From Candidatus Pacearchaeota archaeon UBA92 (GTDB lineage: Archaea > Nanobdellota > Nanobdellia > Pacearchaeales > GW2011-AR1): a stretch of 64,000 nt of DNA. The notes beneath the pieces were generated by a model, which was given only the letters and a program-made list of their open reading frames with translations, had not been told where the DNA came from and did no database searches. Location: contig DANJ01000011.1 of assembly GCA_002497285.1 (NCBI GenBank), forward strand, positions 1 through 64,000, in the 5' to 3' direction. Every line of letters begins with the position of its first letter. Within the stretch, counting starts at the first letter, position 1. Below, piece after piece: positions 27,468 through 36,092 of this stretch. Made by a program: the position numbers and the translations under genes.

Positions 27468-29138
27468 CTAAGATTCATAGATTACTATTCTTTCATTATC
27501 CCCTACAAATTCACCAAATAAGAATTCATCTTTCCCATCTTTATCGTGATCTGCTGAAGCAATTGACCCAGACAACCCTCCAATTGGGAGACCTCCTGTA
27601 AAGATGTTATGGCCAAATGATGAAAAATATCCTTTTTCTTTTGTTTTCTCAAAGGAATATAGGTAAGTTCCATACTGAATTGAGTTCAAATCATCAGATT
27701 CATCATTATTCAGGTCGGATATGACAACATCTCCCAATCCTCCAAAATTGTTGTTGCTCGGACCTCCCCTAATCAAATCCTCTCTCGTAAAAGAATTATC
27801 TCCATTCGCTTCAAAAATGTAGTATACATCATATCCCCATATGCCTCCTCCAGATGTAAGTGCTCCAATGATAAATTCTTTCTTTCCGTCATTATCAACA
27901 TCTCCTAAACACTTAAGAAACTTAGGGACGGCAAATTGTCCACTTTTTTCTACCAAGGGAGTACGATAAACCTCTTGATAAGAGTTGTCTCCTGTGTTCT
28001 CAATGACCCTCAAATCTGGTTCCCCATAAAGCCCTCCTCCAGCAATGATAAATTCTTTCTTTCCGTCATTGTCTAAATCGTTACAGGTATCAAATGCGCC
28101 AATTTGCTCATTATATTGGTTGAAACGAAAGTTTTCTTCGTAAACTTCTTGATAAGAGTTGTCTCCTGTGTTCTCATAAATAGTAACAAAGTTATCCGAC
28201 CCATGTAACGATCTCACAGAGATTACTTCTTTCTTTCCGTCATTGTCTAAATCGTCTATTGCCCCATCAAGAGCATAGTCCTGTCCTGAAGGATAAGAAA
28301 TTTCCCATGAGAGTTGACTTGGATAAGAGGATTCAGAAGTAGATTCATAAATTTTATGGTAACTTATCATTTGACTTGGAATTACTCCTGTAATTAAAAG
28401 TTCCTTAAGGGAATCTCCATCTGAATCATCAATATCACTCAATTTTGCATAATAGCCTGCGGCTGATACGGGTACATCGAAAGAAGCGACTGGAGCAAAA
28501 ATATTGTCTCCTTGGGCTTCGTAAAAATGGAATCTGGCTAAGTTCACGTTAACATTTTCCTTCAGGATAAACTCTCTGTTGTTATCGTTATCAAAATCAA
28601 AACCATCTGAAGAATAATCAGAATAAATAAATTGATTATTAGGAAAATCGGCTATCTTGGTAATTCCTGCCTCGGAGAGGTTGCCTAAAACCTCGAACTG
28701 ATAGTAATTACTATTATTATCTTCTAGATACTTCTTGTTAATATCCTTAGCCTCAATATAAAATTCATAAGTTCCTGGACTGGGGCGGCCATTTATCTCG
28801 TTTATAAGAGGGCATGTATGAAGCGTACCCGGATATCTGGGCGGCGTGGACTCGCAATCATTAAACTCATCACTTGAGCCTGCTTCTCTCCAAAACAAAT
28901 GAGACTCAGCATCAGAAAAAGTCTTCCAAAAAATAATCTTTCCGAAAAAGTTTCCAACCAAATAATCAGTAGATTCAATTTCGCCGATAAACGGCGGTCT
29001 TGCAGTAATAGAAGGGGGACCAAACCTTAGTTCCCCTGAGTTATCAAACCCTATAAACCCCGAAACCAAGAGCACAAAAAACAATAAACCCAAAACAATA
29101 GCTAAATAATGAACCCCTCCCTTCCCAAATTGAATCAT
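27468..29138 (-). CDS. secreted FG-GAP/VCBS repeat protein, 556 aa
   Basis: An N-terminal membrane segment (about 10-28) is followed by an extracellular module, then a seven-bladed-type beta-propeller built from FG-GAP/VCBS repeats. Each repeat has an Asp-rich calcium loop: DIDDSDGDS, DLDNDGKKEVI, DLDNDGKKEFI, DVDNDGKKEFI, DLNNDESDD, DHDKDGKDEF. Adjacent blades share DNA identity (see the repeat entry). It is anchored only at the N-terminus and is likely a surface binding protein. Confidence 0.85.
   Translation of the reverse strand: MIQFGKGGVHYLAIVLGLLFFVLLVSGFIGFDNSGELRFGPPSITARPPFIGEIESTDYLVGNFFGKIIFWKTFSDAESHLFWREAGSSDEFNDCESTPPRYPGTLHTCPLINEINGRPSPGTYEFYIEAKDINKKYLEDNNSNYYQFEVLGNLSEAGITKIADFPNNQFIYSDYSSDGFDFDNDNNREFILKENVNVNLARFHFYEAQGDNIFAPVASFDVPVSAAGYYAKLSDIDDSDGDSLKELLITGVIPSQMISYHKIYESTSESSYPSQLSWEISYPSGQDYALDGAIDDLDNDGKKEVISVRSLHGSDNFVTIYENTGDNSYQEVYEENFRFNQYNEQIGAFDTCNDLDNDGKKEFIIAGGGLYGEPDLRVIENTGDNSYQEVYRTPLVEKSGQFAVPKFLKCLGDVDNDGKKEFIIGALTSGGGIWGYDVYYIFEANGDNSFTREDLIRGGPSNNNFGGLGDVVISDLNNDESDDLNSIQYGTYLYSFEKTKEKGYFSSFGHNIFTGGLPIGGLSGSIASADHDKDGKDEFLFGEFVGDNERIVIYES
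27973..28002. repeat. 30-bp perfect repeat, copy 1 (copy 2 at 28147-28176)
   Basis: Identical 30-mers lie exactly 174 bases (58 codons) apart in the FG-GAP gene. A second identical stretch covering the DLDNDGKKE loop recurs with the same spacing nearby. This marks recent duplication of one propeller blade. Confidence 0.8.
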
Positions 29139-29176
29139 AAGAAAAAATAAAAGTTTAAGGTATATAAATAATTGGA

Positions 29177-29779
29177 TTATCCACTCAAAGCTATCAAAAA
29201 GCCTTCAATAATTGCCGCAATTACAAGCAAAGGCAGAACAATCACTAAAAAGACCTTCAGGCTCTTCCAAAGCCTTCTCTTGAATTCTTTACCTCTTTCT
29301 TTTCCAGAGAACCAGACTAACCCTAACTTTATTCCCAGCCCTACAGAAATAAATATAGCTGGAAGCTCAAAAACCCCATGCGGCGCAAGCCTCCAGATGG
29401 TAAACCATCCTTCTACAGCGACCGCTTTAGACATTACATATCCCAAAATAAGTCCATTCAGCAAAATACTTGCCACTGGAAAAATACCTAAAAAAGCACC
29501 AAGAATAATCGCAAGAAAGACCGAAATAAGATTATTTTGGAATATATAAGCAATCAACTCGGCAGTATTCAAGCCCGAAGTTTTATCAATCAATTCTTTT
29601 ATAATTTTATCAAAAAAAACAGAAAAATAATCAGGAAACAAAAATCCTATTACCGACCCAAAGACAAAAATAAGAAAAGCCCACAAGACAAAATTAGAAC
29701 TCTCTTTCAAATAGTTCCAGCTCTCTCTCCAGATAGTTTCTTTCTTTCCCATTTTTCCCGTCCTTTTTTTCAACTTCAT
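29177..29779 (-). CDS. SpoIIM-family membrane protein, 200 aa
   Basis: Stage II sporulation protein M family, a widespread integral membrane family in archaea of unresolved function. It has five or so membrane segments, with the diagnostic WRLAPHGVFELPAIFIS near residue 130. Directly abuts the rhomboid gene upstream (no gap), so probably one transcript with rhomboid and TFE. Co-location with a membrane protease may mean a role in membrane protein handling; inference only. Confidence 0.82.
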   Translation of the reverse strand: MKLKKRTGKMGKKETIWRESWNYLKESSNFVLWAFLIFVFGSVIGFLFPDYFSVFFDKIIKELIDKTSGLNTAELIAYIFQNNLISVFLAIILGAFLGIFPVASILLNGLILGYVMSKAVAVEGWFTIWRLAPHGVFELPAIFISVGLGIKLGLVWFSGKERGKEFKRRLWKSLKVFLVIVLPLLVIAAIIEGFLIALSG

Positions 29780-30487
29780 CTAAGCGAACATCCTGTTAAG
29801 CATTTTTACTTTTCTCGCATACTTATGTCTTAAATAAAATCCATAGATTACTCCTACAACAAGTCCTCCGAAATGAGCAGTATTTCCAATCGGCCATCCT
29901 CCAACTGCAGAGATTGCCCATAATCCAAACATCATAAATATCATTGCAGCCCATAAGGGCATTGGAATAACAAAAAATACTAGCACCTTCAAGCGAGGAA
30001 GCAAAACAGCAAGCAATCCTCCAAGTCCAAATAATGCCCCAGAAGCGCCTACCGCTGCAGCATTAATTCCCCCGAACAAAGCTTCTCCTCCTTTGACATA
30101 TAATCCAAGGTATGCAAAACCCACAAAAGACAAGCCTGCAACAATTCCAGCAATCATATAGAACCATAAAAATCTCTTTCTTCCAATTATCTTCTCAACT
30201 AAATTTCCAATAAAAAACATAGAAACCATGTTAACAAACAAGTGAGTAAATCCTCCATGCATAAACATACTTGTGATTAAAGTCCAAACATAACCTTGCA
30301 CAAATAAGCTCGGAGTCAATGCAATATACTTGAATACATCTGCAACGCCAGATTCAATTCCCTTAGATGCAATAAATAAACTAACTAAAATAAAAAAGAT
30401 TACATTTACATAAATCAATATATTGGTCAGACTTTGCCTAGCAAAAAATCCCTCCTTGGCCCGACGATTACCAAAATACCTAACCAT
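29780..30487 (-). CDS. rhomboid-family intramembrane serine protease, 235 aa
   Basis: Six-helix rhomboid. The oxyanion histidine/asparagine block is MHGGFTHLFVNM near residue 75, the catalytic Ser lies in GASGALFGL near 148, and the catalytic His in NTAHFGGLVVG near 207. All catalytic residues are present, so it should be active, cleaving membrane-anchored substrates. The many C-terminally anchored surface proteins in this window are plausible candidates, but that is inference. Its ATG overlaps the TAA of TFE (TAATG). Confidence 0.9.
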   Translation of the reverse strand: MVRYFGNRRAKEGFFARQSLTNILIYVNVIFFILVSLFIASKGIESGVADVFKYIALTPSLFVQGYVWTLITSMFMHGGFTHLFVNMVSMFFIGNLVEKIIGRKRFLWFYMIAGIVAGLSFVGFAYLGLYVKGGEALFGGINAAAVGASGALFGLGGLLAVLLPRLKVLVFFVIPMPLWAAMIFMMFGLWAISAVGGWPIGNTAHFGGLVVGVIYGFYLRHKYARKVKMLNRMFA

Positions 30488-31314
30488 TACTTGCCTCTCT
30501 TTTTAGTTTTCTTTGGAGTTTTCTTAATGCCCTTAGCCTTTTTTTTAGTTTTTAGAACCTTAACCTTTGTCTTAGGATTTAGCTTTTCTTCTTTTTTCTT
30601 AAGTTTAGCCTTTTCTTTTTCCCTTTCCTTTCTTCTAACTGCCCTCTCAATTTTTTTGTTTTTCTCTTCTTTCTTAATCTTCCTTACCAAAGCTTCATCG
30701 CTCTTCTTGGCTAATTTTTCAACTTCCTCATTTATAACAGCTAAGTCTTTCCTAAATTTTTCAAGTTCGGAACTTGCTTCATCAATAAACTTATCATTAT
30801 CTTTGAGTTCCAGAACATCCCCACATTCTGCACATACAAAAAGAGCGTGCAAAGCATCCTCTTCATTATATTCTAAATCGCAATTTTTACAATAATAAAA
30901 CCTCTCCTGTTTTCTTTTCTCAAGTTCCTTTTCCAAGGCCTCAATTTTATCTCCAAGTACCTTCTTTAAACTCTCAAAAGATTTTCCTGTTTCCAATGTC
31001 CAAAAATAAGTATACCATCCACCGTTTTTCTTATCTTTTTTCCTGACAAAACTAACCAACCCTTCATCCGAAAGTTTATACAAAATATTTCTAGTTTGAT
31101 TTATTGTCAGCTTCAGTTTTTCAGCAATGGTAAACTCATTAACATTTTTTCTTCCAGATAGAAGCTCAACAATACCTACAACATCTGGGCCAATGGTAGA
31201 CGCCACCGCATTTTTCAAAAGTGTAATCTGAACGTCAGAAACATCCGCTTGTTTACCAATTTTTCCAGGTTTTTTGTTTTTAGATTTAAATTTACGTTTA
31301 AACATCACCTTCAT
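30487..31314 (-). CDS. tfe: transcription factor E alpha subunit (TFE) with long basic tail, 275 aa
   Basis: Archaeal TFE helps open promoters with TBP and TFB. The extended winged helix covers ITLLKNAVASTIGPDVVGIV ... NQTRNILYKLSDEGLV, with WYTYFW following. The zinc ribbon is YYCKNCDLEYN ... FVCAECGDVLEL. Unlike typical TFE of about 180 residues, a Lys-rich coiled tail of roughly 100 residues follows (EKLNPKTKVKVLKTKKKAK). The start is uncertain: ATG at 31314 is used, with 31305 and 31371 as alternatives. A TATA-like box lies near 31382-31390. Translationally coupled to the rhomboid gene. Confidence 0.85.
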   Translation of the reverse strand: MKVMFKRKFKSKNKKPGKIGKQADVSDVQITLLKNAVASTIGPDVVGIVELLSGRKNVNEFTIAEKLKLTINQTRNILYKLSDEGLVSFVRKKDKKNGGWYTYFWTLETGKSFESLKKVLGDKIEALEKELEKRKQERFYYCKNCDLEYNEEDALHALFVCAECGDVLELKDNDKFIDEASSELEKFRKDLAVINEEVEKLAKKSDEALVRKIKKEEKNKKIERAVRRKEREKEKAKLKKKEEKLNPKTKVKVLKTKKKAKGIKKTPKKTKKRGK

Positions 31315-31439
31315 TAAAAAACAGCAAATAAAAACCTTTCGTCCGATATAATCGACATATATTTCAAACATAAGCGTCGTAACATATATAAACCAAAATA
31401 CCTATTTAGCCATATAAACTAAATAGAAAAGGTGATAAA

Positions 31440-31994
31440 ATGTTTTGGGACAAAAAAGAAAAAAAAGAATCTAATGAACTTCCAGATTTGCCTCCAGCTC
31501 CTACTTCGAGGCCACAATTGCCTCCAATCAGGGTAGATAATATGAATAAGAGTCCAAGGCTATCTGAACTACCTGCTATGAATACCCATATGGAAAGTTC
31601 GGAAAACTTTACACCAAGAACAAAACTTCCTGAGCTTCCAAAATTTAGAGAAATGGAAAATGAAAGAATTGTAGAAAATGGAATGGAAGAAGAGTTCGAA
31701 GTAATTCATCCGCAAATACCTACGCCAAGAGTTCAAGAGTTTCGTGAACAACGTGAAATCCATGAGTCCCACGAAGCTGGACCGATCTTTGTTAAACTAG
31801 AAAAATTCAAATCAGCGAAAAATTCAATTATGAAAGTTCAGGAAAAACTTAAAGAAATGGACGAGCTCCTTAAAGTCATAAGAGAGATAAGAACTAAAGA
31901 AGAATCTGAATTAGATTTCTGGGAAAAAGAGACAGATGCTCTCAAATCAAGACTAGATTTGATAGCTAGAGAATTATTTGAGAAGGTAGAATGA
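31440..31994 (+). CDS. proline-rich/coiled-coil protein, 184 aa
   Basis: Residues 1-90 are Pro-rich and disordered (ELPDLPPAPTSRPQLPPIRV, then KLPELPKFREME). Residues about 120-184 form a coiled coil (KVQEKLKEMDELLKVIREI). A GGTGA Shine-Dalgarno precedes the ATG. It overlaps the next gene by four bases (ATGA), and both are coiled-coil proteins, so they likely form a complex. Divergent from TFE. Family not recognised, though such pairs are seen in DPANN genomes. Confidence 0.6.
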   Translation: MFWDKKEKKESNELPDLPPAPTSRPQLPPIRVDNMNKSPRLSELPAMNTHMESSENFTPRTKLPELPKFREMENERIVENGMEEEFEVIHPQIPTPRVQEFREQREIHESHEAGPIFVKLEKFKSAKNSIMKVQEKLKEMDELLKVIREIRTKEESELDFWEKETDALKSRLDLIARELFEKVE

Positions 31995-32314
31995 TGGAAT
32001 ATGTAAAACTGTCCCATTCCGAAGAAATATTTGGACAGAAAAACCTCTTGAGTTCACAAATAGACTGCCTAAATCTAGTAAAAAAGTTTGGAGAATATAA
32101 TAAAATAAGACAGCAAGAAACTGCAGCAAAAATCCTTCTTAAAAGAAAAGTAGCAGAAGCCTTAGATGAACTAAAAATTCTGGAAAAACTAATGCCTAAA
32201 GTAAAAAATGAATCAAATGAAAACAATGAAATTGACAAACCTGCACAAAAGAAAAGACAAAGCTTAGAGCTAGAAATTGAAGAGATTCGCAGAAAAATTG
32301 AAAGATTACAATAG
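31991..32314 (+). CDS. coiled-coil protein, 107 aa
   Basis: Helical protein with an N-terminal segment (SEEIFGQKNLLSSQIDCLNL) and a C-terminal coiled coil (KKRQSLELEIEEIRRKIERL). Its start overlaps the preceding coiled-coil gene, and alaS follows 36 bases later. Probable partner of the upstream protein; function unknown. Confidence 0.6.
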   Translation: MMEYVKLSHSEEIFGQKNLLSSQIDCLNLVKKFGEYNKIRQQETAAKILLKRKVAEALDELKILEKLMPKVKNESNENNEIDKPAQKKRQSLELEIEEIRRKIERLQ

Positions 32315-32350
32315 CAATAAATCTAAAAATCCCCAAGTCTAAAACATCTA

Positions 32351-34129
32351 ATGATAACAAGAGAAGAACTAATAAAAGAGTATATAGAATTTTTTAGAAA
32401 AAACAAACATAAACAAATTCCATCTTCCTCTCTAATCCCTATCAACGACCCCACTGTTCTATTCACAACAGCAGGTATGCATCCATTAGTTCCTTATCTC
32501 ACTGGACAAAAACATCCCTTTGGAAAACGCCTTGTAAGTGTTCAAAAATGTGTTCGTACTGGAGACATAGATTCTGTAGGTGATAAAGTTCATCATACCT
32601 TCTTTGAAATGCTTGGCAACTGGTCTCTCGGAGATTATTGGAAAAAAGAAGCAATCCAGTTTTCATTCGATTTCCTAACAAAGGAATTAAAAATACCCCT
32701 AGAAAAATTAGCAATCACTTGCTTCAAAGGAAATGAAGACGCCCCAAAAGACGAAGAGTCCGAAAAAATCTGGCGTTCTCTTGAAATATCAAAAGACAGA
32801 ATTGCATTTCTTGGAAAGGAAGATAACTGGTGGGGCCCTGCAGGCAAGACAGGCCCATGTGGCCCAGATACAGAAATATTTTATTACACGGGAAAAACAG
32901 TTCCAAAAAAGTTCGACCCCAAAGACAAAGATTGGGTAGAAATTTGGAACGACGTTTTTATGCAGTATGAAAAAACAAAAGAAAATAAATACATCCCACT
33001 AAAACAAAAAAACGTAGATACTGGAATGGGCGTTGAAAGAACACTTGCAGTATTAAATCAATTAGAAGATAATTATCAAACCCCTATATTCCATCCAATA
33101 ATAAAAGAAATAGAAATTCTATCCAAAAAGAAATATGAGGGCCACTACAAAAAAGATATGAGGATAATCGCAGACCACATAAGAGCAACTACACTAGTCC
33201 TTGGAGATGACCATTTAGTAAAGCCTTCAAATACCGAGCAGGGTTATGTTATAAGACGATTAATAAGAAGGGCCGTAAGGTACGGAAATAGGTTAGAAAT
33301 AAAAAACAATTTCGCTACAAAAATAGCCCTTATAGTGATTGAAACCTATGAAAATTATTATCCAGAACTTAAAAAGAATAAGAATTTCATATTAACTCAG
33401 TTAGATGAAGAAGAAAACAAATTCAGAAAGACCTTAGAATCAGGAATAAAAGAATTTGAAAAGATATCTAAAAGCAAAAAAATAATTTCAGGAAAAGAAG
33501 CTTTTCTTTTATATCAATCCTATGGTTTTCCTATTGAACTAACGGAAGAATTAGCTTCTGAAAAGAAAATAAAGTTAAACATGGATGAATATGATAAAGA
33601 ATTCGAAAAGCACCAACACCTTTCGAGAACCCAGTCTGCAGGAATGTTCAAATCTGGTCTATCAGACAATTCAGAACAAACAACTAAACTACACACAGCA
33701 ACCCATTTACTAAATGAGGCACTTAGAAAAGTCCTTGGAAAAGAAGTAAAACAGCGTGGTTCCAACATTACACCAGAAAGATTAAGATTCGACTTTAACT
33801 TTCCAAGAAAATTAACTGAAAAAGAAATCAAAGAAGTAGAAGATTTAGTAAATAAAAAAATAAAACAAGGATTAAAAGTAGAAAGAACAGAAGGAAATCT
33901 CCAATCTGCTTTAAAATCTGGAGCGCAGGCAGAATTCGGACACAAATATCCAGACAAAGTTTCAGTTTACACAATTCTAGATAAAAAAGAAAAATCAGGC
34001 TTCTTCTCAAAAGAAATCTGCACAGGCCCCCATGTAAAGAACACAAAAGAGATTGGACATTTCAAGATAATAAAAGAAGAATCATCAGCCGCGGGAATAA
34101 GAAGAATTAAGGCTATTGTAGAAGATTAG
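32351..34129 (+). CDS. alaS: compact alanyl-tRNA synthetase, 592 aa
   Basis: Charges tRNA-Ala. The class II catalytic domain is complete (motif 1/2 region KCVRTGDIDSVG and HHTFFEMLGNWSLGDYW; motif 3 GMGVERTLAVL). The editing domain retains the zinc ligands HTATH near 446 and CTGPH near 556. The protein stops there: the DHHA1-like C-Ala domain that brings archaeal and bacterial enzymes to about 850-900 residues is absent. The sequence style is bacterial, like the short enzymes of Patescibacteria, rather than archaeal, so transfer is likely. Convergent with the 99-aa gene, stop codons overlapping. Confidence 0.9.
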   Translation: MITREELIKEYIEFFRKNKHKQIPSSSLIPINDPTVLFTTAGMHPLVPYLTGQKHPFGKRLVSVQKCVRTGDIDSVGDKVHHTFFEMLGNWSLGDYWKKEAIQFSFDFLTKELKIPLEKLAITCFKGNEDAPKDEESEKIWRSLEISKDRIAFLGKEDNWWGPAGKTGPCGPDTEIFYYTGKTVPKKFDPKDKDWVEIWNDVFMQYEKTKENKYIPLKQKNVDTGMGVERTLAVLNQLEDNYQTPIFHPIIKEIEILSKKKYEGHYKKDMRIIADHIRATTLVLGDDHLVKPSNTEQGYVIRRLIRRAVRYGNRLEIKNNFATKIALIVIETYENYYPELKKNKNFILTQLDEEENKFRKTLESGIKEFEKISKSKKIISGKEAFLLYQSYGFPIELTEELASEKKIKLNMDEYDKEFEKHQHLSRTQSAGMFKSGLSDNSEQTTKLHTATHLLNEALRKVLGKEVKQRGSNITPERLRFDFNFPRKLTEKEIKEVEDLVNKKIKQGLKVERTEGNLQSALKSGAQAEFGHKYPDKVSVYTILDKKEKSGFFSKEICTGPHVKNTKEIGHFKIIKEESSAAGIRRIKAIVED

Positions 34130-34425
34130 CCTCTTACAGAATTCGCTTCTAATTCCTTTTTGAAATCATCCTTGGCAGAAGCAAACTTAACCAAAACTTG
34201 AAGTTCCCTAAGGTCAGAATATCTAAGAGGGATGCTCCTATTTTCACTCCTTAGAAAATAAAAATCACGACTTCCTTTATTAGACAATCCGATTATGCCC
34301 TGCATACCGTATCCCTTTCTTTCAATCGCATCTCCAACTATAACTTCTGTACCTTCAAGTCCAGAAAAAATTTTTCTTCTTTCATCGACATCCATAGGTA
34401 GATGTATTTCTTTCCAATATTTCAT
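34126..34425 (-). CDS. hypothetical protein, 99 aa
   Basis: A mixed alpha/beta soluble protein (MKYWKEIHLPMDVDERRKI). The middle pattern, VGDAIERKGYGMQGIIGLSN followed by RDFYFLRSENRSIPLRYSDL, resembles a small SH3- or Sm-like barrel, but I do not recognise the family. Its promoter region (TTTATAAAC near 34458) abuts the left end of the transposon, so this gene was originally next to uppP. Confidence 0.55.
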   Translation of the reverse strand: MKYWKEIHLPMDVDERRKIFSGLEGTEVIVGDAIERKGYGMQGIIGLSNKGSRDFYFLRSENRSIPLRYSDLRELQVLVKFASAKDDFKKELEANSVRG

Positions 34426-34470
34426 GAATCCTCGCGGATTACATTTCTAAGAACAGTTTATAAAACTACC

Positions 34471-34479
34471 TATTAGGCA
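34471..34479. repeat. target-site duplication, left copy
   Basis: TATTAGGCA immediately outside the left terminal inverted repeat is identical to the nine bases immediately outside the right one at 46919-46927. The right copy contains the stop codon of uppP. Confidence 0.9.
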
Positions 34480-34496
34480 GGCTTTGTTTAATAAGT
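34480..34496 (+). repeat. left terminal inverted repeat, 17 bp
   Basis: GGCTTTGTTTAATAAGT, the exact reverse complement of 46902-46918. Inward of it the two ends diverge. Confidence 0.92.
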
Positions 34497-34556
34497 AGGG
34501 GTTGTTTAAATAATCCCTCCTTCCTAAGATATCTTCTAAAAATGAAGAAAGGAATC

Positions 34557-35036
34557 TTAGAAGGTATTATAGACCTTAATCGCTTTATTCAATTGAAATT
34601 CACAGTTGCCCCAATCAATATATTTACAAATATCCCTTGGATCAATAAATTTTCTTTCTAAAATTTCCCCGATTGCAGGGTCTTCGGTTTGATTATTAAT
34701 TTTATCTACAAAAGCTGTATATCTTAATAAATAATGAATCTTTGATCCATCCCTTGGTATGACTTTTATGTAACCAACTCTTTTGATATTTTTTATTTTT
34801 AAATCTGCTTCTTCTTGTACTTCCCTTTTCAGAGTATCTTCAAAGGATTTATCTTCTTTTTCGGGTGTCCCTCCCGGAATTCCCCACATACCATTATATT
34901 TAATCAAACAAACTTTCCCTTCTTTATCAAATATAAATGCATAAACTTGTGTTACATTATCCAAATTTTCAAAGTTTGTGTTATCATGCCATTCATTATC
35001 TGAAATCCTTCCCTTAAAATCTACTCTAAATTTCAT
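34557..35036 (-). CDS. Nudix hydrolase, 159 aa
   Basis: Cleaves a nucleoside diphosphate linked to another moiety. The Nudix box is present as GGTPEKEDKSFEDTL-KREVQEEADL, with one extra residue in the loop; the metal-binding REVQEE glutamates are intact. The leading strand VYAFIFDKEGKVCLIKYNG and GIPGGTP are typical. It is the first gene inside the transposon, alone on the minus strand, separated by 61 bases from the left inverted repeat. It could remove a nucleotide by-product of the cargo pathway or hydrolyse an activated intermediate; inference. Confidence 0.88.
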   Translation of the reverse strand: MKFRVDFKGRISDNEWHDNTNFENLDNVTQVYAFIFDKEGKVCLIKYNGMWGIPGGTPEKEDKSFEDTLKREVQEEADLKIKNIKRVGYIKVIPRDGSKIHYLLRYTAFVDKINNQTEDPAIGEILERKFIDPRDICKYIDWGNCEFQLNKAIKVYNTF

Positions 35037-35117
35037 ATTAATAAATAACTTTTTAGCCTTAAAAGGTTTTCTTTTATAATTAAATAAATTTATAATGTTA
35101 TATTTATTATTAAAAAA

Positions 35118-36062
35118 ATGAGATATGTGAGAAATTTAAATTCGATTAATAAAAATGATGTTGAAATAGCGGGTGGAAAGGGCGCTTCATTAGGAGAGCT
35201 AATTAACTCTAATATAGAAGTACCTGGAGGATTTGTTATACTCTCAAATGCATTTGAAGAATTTATTAAAGAAACCGATACAACAATAGAAATTGACTCA
35301 GAATTGGATTCTATAAATCTAAAAGATATTAATAGCATAAATAGGGCTTCAGAAAGGATAAATTTTGCAATTGTTTCTAAGGATATCCCTAAAAAGATTA
35401 AAGATGAAATAATAAAATCTTATAATCAATTAAAATCAAAATATGTTGCTGTTAGGAGTTCAGCGACTTCAGAAGATGGCGCTAATTCAGCATGGGCAGG
35501 ACAATTAGATACTTATCTTAATACTTCAAAAGAAAACCTAATAATGAATATTAAAAGATGTTGGGCCTCTCTGTTCACTCCAAGAGCATTAATATATCGT
35601 CTTGAAAAAAAATTAAAAAAAGAAAAAATATCTGTGGCTGTAGTTATTCAAAAAATGATAGATAGCAGTGAATCTGGAGTTGCATTTTCTGTCCACCCAA
35701 TTACAAAAGACAAAAACCAATTAGTAATTGAGGCATGTTTTGGGTTAGGAGATGCTATAGTTTCTGGAGAGATCATCCCCGATAGTTATGTTTTAAATAA
35801 GAGTGACTGGAGAATTTTAGATATAAATATCAACAATAAAGTAAAAGGATTGTTTAAGGAAAAGAATGGTGAAAATAAATGGAAACAATTAAAGAAAAAG
35901 GGGGGAAATCAGGTTTTGACAAAAAAAGAAATTGTAGTATTGGGCAAATTAGTAAAAATGATTGAAGAGCATTATAAATTCCCGGTAGATATTGAATGGG
36001 CAAAAAGGAAGGATAAATTTTATATTCTTCAAAGTAGACCAATTACGACTTTATTGGATTAA
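35118..36062 (+). CDS. stand-alone PEP-synthase/PPDK-type ATP-binding domain, 314 aa
   Basis: Matches the N-terminal ATP-grasp domain of PEP synthase: GGKGASLGEL near 24, VAVRSSATSEDGANSAWAGQ near 114-133, SGVAFSVHP near 188, EACFGLGDAIVSG near 210, and the final DIEWA ... FYILQSRPITT. It ends exactly where the linker to the phosphohistidine domain would begin in full-length enzymes. The missing swivel domain is encoded separately at 42578-42898. Together they would transfer the beta-phosphate of ATP to histidine and on to an acceptor. No pyruvate/PEP domain exists here, so the acceptor is probably not pyruvate. Followed 30 bases later by the GHMP gene. Confidence 0.85.
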   Translation: MRYVRNLNSINKNDVEIAGGKGASLGELINSNIEVPGGFVILSNAFEEFIKETDTTIEIDSELDSINLKDINSINRASERINFAIVSKDIPKKIKDEIIKSYNQLKSKYVAVRSSATSEDGANSAWAGQLDTYLNTSKENLIMNIKRCWASLFTPRALIYRLEKKLKKEKISVAVVIQKMIDSSESGVAFSVHPITKDKNQLVIEACFGLGDAIVSGEIIPDSYVLNKSDWRILDININNKVKGLFKEKNGENKWKQLKKKGGNQVLTKKEIVVLGKLVKMIEEHYKFPVDIEWAKRKDKFYILQSRPITTLLD

Positions 36063-36092
36063 CTTTTTAAATCTGTTTGTGTTATCCTTGTT

